Positions 60,173 through 64,000 of a DNA stretch of 64,000 nt are shown here, piece by piece. The position numbers were made by a program, and so were the translations under genes. The notes under the pieces were generated by a model. That model saw nothing but the letters and a program-made list of their open reading frames with translations, had not been told where the DNA came from and did no database searches. Location: contig OX419755.1 in the NCBI GenBank assembly GCA_948567375.1, positions 45,451,001 to 45,515,000 of the forward strand. Reading direction: 5' to 3'. The stretch's first letter is position 1; each line of letters opens with the position of its first letter. The DNA comes from Lunularia cruciata. Its lineage: Eukaryota > Streptophyta > Marchantiopsida > Lunulariales > Lunulariaceae.

Positions 60173-60998
60173 CTATGGATCTCCTAGTAACAAAAGGTCA
60201 TCCACATGGAGAACATCTTTTGCAAGGGCAACGTCTAAGAAGCATGTGACAAAATCCTCGGATCCTACTAGCACTCCAAGAACACGTAGTCCATATGTAG
60301 ATGTGATACATCCCTCTGGAAACTCAAGGTGGGGAGGAATACCTAAAAGGACTATGCCCTGCACTTTGACACCTTGACTCTCAAGCCTACTAGATGTAGC
60401 TTGGTGTCAAGTGATGAAAGGCCTACCTAATCTGATCTATAGGGCCCCCGATGTGTGTATCATTTTCCAAGGAGGGAAATACACAACCTTGCATGGCCAA
60501 AGTAGTAGATAGGAGAGCTCTAAAGTGAGCCATGGCAAATAAGGGTCCCCTTAAAGGATCTCCATGACGTGTACTCACAATTGACTCCAAGACTGTGGCT
60601 CCCTCTTGTGAACCACCATGTTGGTAGTAAAGGGAAGCAAGAGAGTCATAAAAAGACCACACAAAAGGAATAAGACTCACCAAGGATCCACCATCCTCCC
60701 TAAGCTCTCTAAAGATGGATGCTAGTGAGATGCTATCAAAAGCATTCTCAACATCCACCTGTAGGATGACCCACTCTGGATGGATATCTAAGAGTGCACT
60801 AATGCCCAAACATGTAGCCTCACATCCTCTAGGTGTTGCCACTCCAAACTGATGTGGACTAAGGTGATGTAGAAAGTGAGAACAATGTTGAAGTGCAATG
60901 ATACGACTGACCAAACACAAAAAGATCTTTCTAATAGCAATTGGTCTAATGCCTCCCATGTCTTTCTCCATCACAAGAAGTCGATTAGCACCTAACAC
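60173..60998 (-). pseudogene. Reverse transcriptase of the LINE-like element
   Basis: The 191-codon open frame 60998-60423 shows MEKDMGGIRPIAIRKIFLCL, HQFGVATPRGCEA, WVILQVDVENAFDSIS (motif A with catalytic Asp) and STRHGDPLRGPLFAM (QGDPLGPLLF in relatives). After one break, 60364-60173 reads LHVDDLLLLGDP, motif C with both Asp residues kept (HVDD for YADD). RT would copy the element RNA at the target site. Upstream frames include 61521-61294, without a recognised domain. Confidence 0.8.
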
Positions 60999-61980
60999 TT
61001 TGACTAGTAGACATAGGAATGTCTCTTCTTGCTAGTGTTGTAGCCATTTGAAACAACTCGATAAAACCATTAGAAGGATCATTGCCTAAAAGCAATCTCT
61101 AAGGTGCTCATAAACCATCCCTAACAAGCCTCTTGAGGAAAAGAGAGGTGCAATGCACAATGCTTGTGCAAAAAGCAGCATATCAAGACATAAAGGTTGC
61201 TCAGGCTGATAATCTAAGACCTCTAGTGGTAGTCCTCTATTGTTATAGGATGTAGTGAGCGTAAGAAATAGATAGTCTCATTAGTAGGACTTGTCATAGA
61301 CAAAGGGTGTAGCGCTTGTGCTGCCCTACTAAACTCTCATGCCTTACCCAATGTCCTACACCGTCATAATTGAGTGGACTCTGAGGTATCCTATGTTGAA
61401 ACCGGTCTCCTAAAATGTATAGCCCTAACAGACTCCTCTTGGAGGGCTGCCCAATCCCCCACTCGGAATCGATGAAATCTAGTAGCCACCTCTCTATGCT
61501 CCGCATGTCTCCCTCTAGCATAACAAAGACACCATCGAGGGAGTAATAGGAATAAAAACCATGCTAACTTGTCCAAATGATCAAGTGGTAAGCCAAAAGC
61601 CTATCAAGCCTCATCATGGAGTGTGCGGTGTAGCCAATAGAATAGACATGGACATGGAAAACTAGTCTCAAATAATCACAAAATGCAACCCGCTTGAGAA
61701 GCTAACCACTCTCACGACTAGATTTGTATCCTTGGAATGATCAACGAAGGGATAGAAGAAGCGTGCATAATCTTGAGGGTCTCAATGTGATCGCTCGCCT
61801 CACATGGGCATCCCAAGTGGTCCAATCATAGTCCTTGTGCATCGTTCACACATGGGTCTTTACCTTTGCGAGGTAAAGCATTGATTACACACCAATAATG
61901 GAGTATCCCGAGCCGCTCTAGGTAGTCAGTCCCACATGGTGAAGTGTAATCATGGCTAACACAAAAATAAAGATGTTAAC

Positions 61981-62489
61981 ACATAATGCTCATCTCCATA
62001 TCTCCCCATACTTGCAAATAAACAACGCCTCATATCCTAACTCACATAAGAAAATACAATCTCTCTAAACCCTCAAAGTTATAAATTCTCATGACTTTCA
62101 CTTTACATCTCCAAAATTTTAAAACTAAATTCACATGGAACTTAATCATGAAAACCAAAAGATTAGAAAAGAAAATTCACAACCCCTCATTCTCAATGTG
62201 TAATGATCACTCTAAATCCTAAAAAACTTTAAAATTTTTTTAACTTTGTACTCAATTCTCCATAGTATTCAATCTAGATACAAATAGAACCGAAATTAAA
62301 AATAAACATAATCTACTATTCACTCTAGTGCTGCTATATGCAAAAGAGCATTCATAAAATATAGATCTTTCCTCTCACATCTCTCCCTCTCCTCTCTCGT
62401 CTCCACACTCTCCGAACTCCCCCACCTGTCACCAGCAATCATGATAAAGAGCAATGCTTCAATTCAATTCCCCCTCGAGATTGCACTTG
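61981..62489. other. Spacer between LINE-like element and TFIIIC gene
   Basis: AT-rich, no gene; a pyrimidine-rich CTCTCCCTCTCCTCTC stretch lies at about 62380-62400. Confidence 0.5.
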
Positions 62490-63235
62490 CGGAGGTTTTG
62501 CAGTTATCCACGTATTTCATGAGTGCAATGTTAATTCTTTTTAGTTATCCAGCGTTAGGATTGGGGTATCCAAATTTAGAGTTTTAGATAGGAGCAATCT
62601 TCATTAAAATTGTGTTTATTTGGAAATTTAATATGAAAGGATAATTTTCTTCTGTGGATACAATGGTGGCAAACTGGAAGGAGGCAAACTTGTGGCTGGT
62701 TTTCTTGGTGGTGCGGGTTTATCGATGCAACTTACAAAATACTAGCAAACACATTTTTGCTTACAAAGTTATCGGTAGTGGAAATGTTCTCGGGGTCCAC
62801 TGCAGTTTATGTAGAGGGCAATTTATTGCAATTACGCTTGTACATTTCGTTTTCCCATCCAAACTCATTTCACCTGTCGAGAGTTGCATTGATAGAGAAT
62901 GGATCGTGTATAGGAGAAAAGCGTAATATGTCGTTTGCAAGAAATACAGTACTCTCCGTTCACTTTCTTTTCCGTCCGTTAAAACTCCACGTTCATACGA
63001 TTCCGCAGTTGTCCCGGACACACGACCCCGGTAGCATTTCTGTCAGTATTTTCGCCTGAGGCTGGCATTTGACTTCATGTTTGAACTCCAATCGAGGAGA
63101 GGAGGAAGAAGAAGAATTGCGTTTGAACTAAATATTTTCGAGATTATGAACAGTTTCGGATTGAGGATTCTAGGATCTTAGAAGGATTGTTCTGCTGTGC
63201 ATTTATTCCTTAAAGACGAGGATCGAGACGATGAG
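62490..63235 (+). promoter_or_regulatory. Upstream region of the TFIIIC subunit 5 gene
   Basis: Contains the segment (about 62490-62920) repeated at 41206-41600. An in-frame stop (TAG, 63179-63181) sits 54 bases before the first ATG. The transcription start and possible upstream noncoding exons cannot be placed from sequence alone. A possible acceptor (TTCCTTAAAG, about 63206-63215) precedes the ATG. Confidence 0.4.
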
Positions 63236-63934
63236 ATGCAGGAGACACATTTCCGAGTGGTCAATCTGCTGAAGGCAAGCAAGCAGACAGTGATGGGGCT
63301 TATAGTCGACGGGACGGCCTCCGGAAAGCTACCAGAGCACGTATCATTCGCGGTGAATTACCCCGGATATGCTTCATCAGTGGAGCGTGCAATCGAGACC
63401 TTAGGTGGACAGGAAGCGATTTCGAAGGTAAGTAAAGAAGCAACCTCTTTTCCTGAGTTTTCATTGTTAATTAGCGTTCCATGATTTGTGTAGCGGTTAT
63501 CAATTCCAGGGTACGTTCAATTGCTTGGACGGTATGTGAATTCCAGTCATAAGTCTTTCAGTTGAATTCGCTTAGTTGAGTGATTCCTGTAGTATCCTGG
63601 ACTGCATAACCTTTGGTGAAAATATGGAAAAGCTCCTCTGATTAATAGTACTGCCACCAGGCACGTGGTTCTGAGATAAATTTTCTGGAGCTGAAATTTC
63701 GGCCGGAGGATCCCTATTCGCATCCTGCATTTGGGGAACTCAATCATTCATCGGACCTCGTGCTCCGAATTTCGCGGAAAAGGAAGGCTGCTGTTACAGA
63801 TGCTGTTCAGAACAATATCACAACAATTTCCATTTCTGAGAATGTGGAAGATCAAGTTGAAGATGATTTGGAAAAGGCAGAAGAAGTTCATGCTGACATA
63901 GTGATGAAAGTGGAGCACACCTACGCATTTGAAG
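63236..63934 (+). CDS. GTF3C5: General transcription factor 3C subunit 5 (TFIIIC subunit 5), N-terminal part
   Basis: A subunit of TFIIIC, which binds internal promoters of tRNA genes and recruits TFIIIB for RNA polymerase III. Exon 1 runs from the ATG at 63236 to 63427 (donor GTAAGT), the intron is 63428-63660 (acceptor CCACCAG, phase 0), and exon 2 runs from 63661 to 63934 (donor GTCGGT) or 63938 (donor GTATCA). The gene continues past the window. Diagnostic N-terminal motifs: FAVNYPGYASSVERAIETLGG in exon 1 and, right across the junction, ARGSEINFLELKFRPEDPYS HPAFGE in exon 2 (split here only for length). After LVLRISRKRKA comes an acidic insert, then VEHTYAFEG. The ATG is supported by the upstream in-frame stop, but an earlier spliced start cannot be excluded. 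Confidence 0.9.
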
Positions 63935-64000
63935 GTCGGTATCACTCCGTTTTTTATTGCCTCTCGATTTTATCATTCCAGCTTATGTGTAGAACACAGC
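63935..64000 (+). other. Start of intron 2 of the TFIIIC subunit 5 gene
   Basis: Sequence after the donor has stops in frame and is pyrimidine-rich; the window ends inside it. Confidence 0.6.

Larger units (their letters stand above)
58757..61980 (-). mobile_element. Decayed LINE-like (non-LTR) retroelement
   Basis: The minus strand carries a reverse transcriptase (60998-60173) followed by a Cys/His-rich region (59542-59315) and a nuclease-like tail (to about 58990), with no LTRs. The low-coordinate end (58757-58850) is the 3' tail and is shared with the short copies at 47948 and 48292. Upstream of RT (61600-61000) only broken frames remain. The 5' boundary near 61980 is approximate. No target duplication was found. 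Confidence 0.7.

Noticed and set aside
62654-63059. Plus-strand ORFs before the TFIIIC gene
   Set aside because: They lie in the repeated upstream segment; the other copy at 41206-41600 does not keep the frame, so they are unlikely to be coding.
1-64000. CRISPR array, bacterial operon or prophage
   Set aside because: No regularly spaced repeats and no bacterial gene organisation; everything recognisable is plant nuclear DNA.
1-64000. tRNA or rRNA genes
   Set aside because: I looked for A/B-box patterns and rRNA-like stretches by eye and found none that could be folded convincingly; a tRNAscan run would settle it.

Overview
This is nuclear DNA of a land plant. The evidence is the start of a TFIIIC subunit 5 gene with GT-AG introns, a single-exon gene for a plant-type small membrane protein, and dense Ty3/gypsy retroelements, two kinds of which have primer sites resembling the initiator tRNA-Met type. 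The style of the elements makes me lean towards a seedless plant (bryophyte or lycophyte), but this is a weak inference.

Layout. Positions 1-38435 are almost entirely nested LTR retrotransposons, none intact. Three families can be told apart. (a) Chromodomain gypsy: copy 1 runs on the minus strand from the window edge to its 5' LTR ending near 12243; copy 2 is a plus-strand copy in two pieces (about 26075-27193 and 32484-35150); a fragment lies at 6495-7000. (b) A gypsy family whose integrase is followed by a PHD finger: PHD-gypsy 1 (659-8076, inserted in chromodomain copy 1), PHD-gypsy 2 (12576-38435, carrying other elements inside it) and PHD-gypsy 3 (27198-32479, inside chromodomain copy 2). 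(c) One element at 17361-24658 with both LTRs, inserted in PHD-gypsy 2. Target duplications of four bases frame PHD-gypsy 1 (TGCT), PHD-gypsy 2 (ATTA) and the 17361-24658 element (GGCC), which gives the order of insertion.

Positions 38436-58750 are mostly non-repetitive: an AT-rich stretch with a long TA microsatellite, then a more GC-balanced stretch holding one convincing gene (51396-52691, minus), possible unrecognised minus-strand exons near 41.7-42.7 kb, and short insertions around 48 kb that match the 3' tail of a LINE-like element. A decayed copy of that element lies at about 58757-61980 (minus), with a reverse transcriptase and a C-terminal Zn/nuclease-like tail. The window closes with the 5' part of the TFIIIC subunit 5 gene (63236 onward, plus), whose upstream region (about 62490-62920) is repeated in diverged form at about 41210-41600.

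Most interesting points: the PHD finger at the integrase C-terminus; the odd terminal organisation of that family (a 105-110 base block repeated two bases inside the terminal repeat, and missing from the other end); the inverted-terminus copy 27198-32479; the duplicated TFIIIC upstream region; and the short LINE-tail insertion with a 9-base target duplication. All alignments were made by eye.
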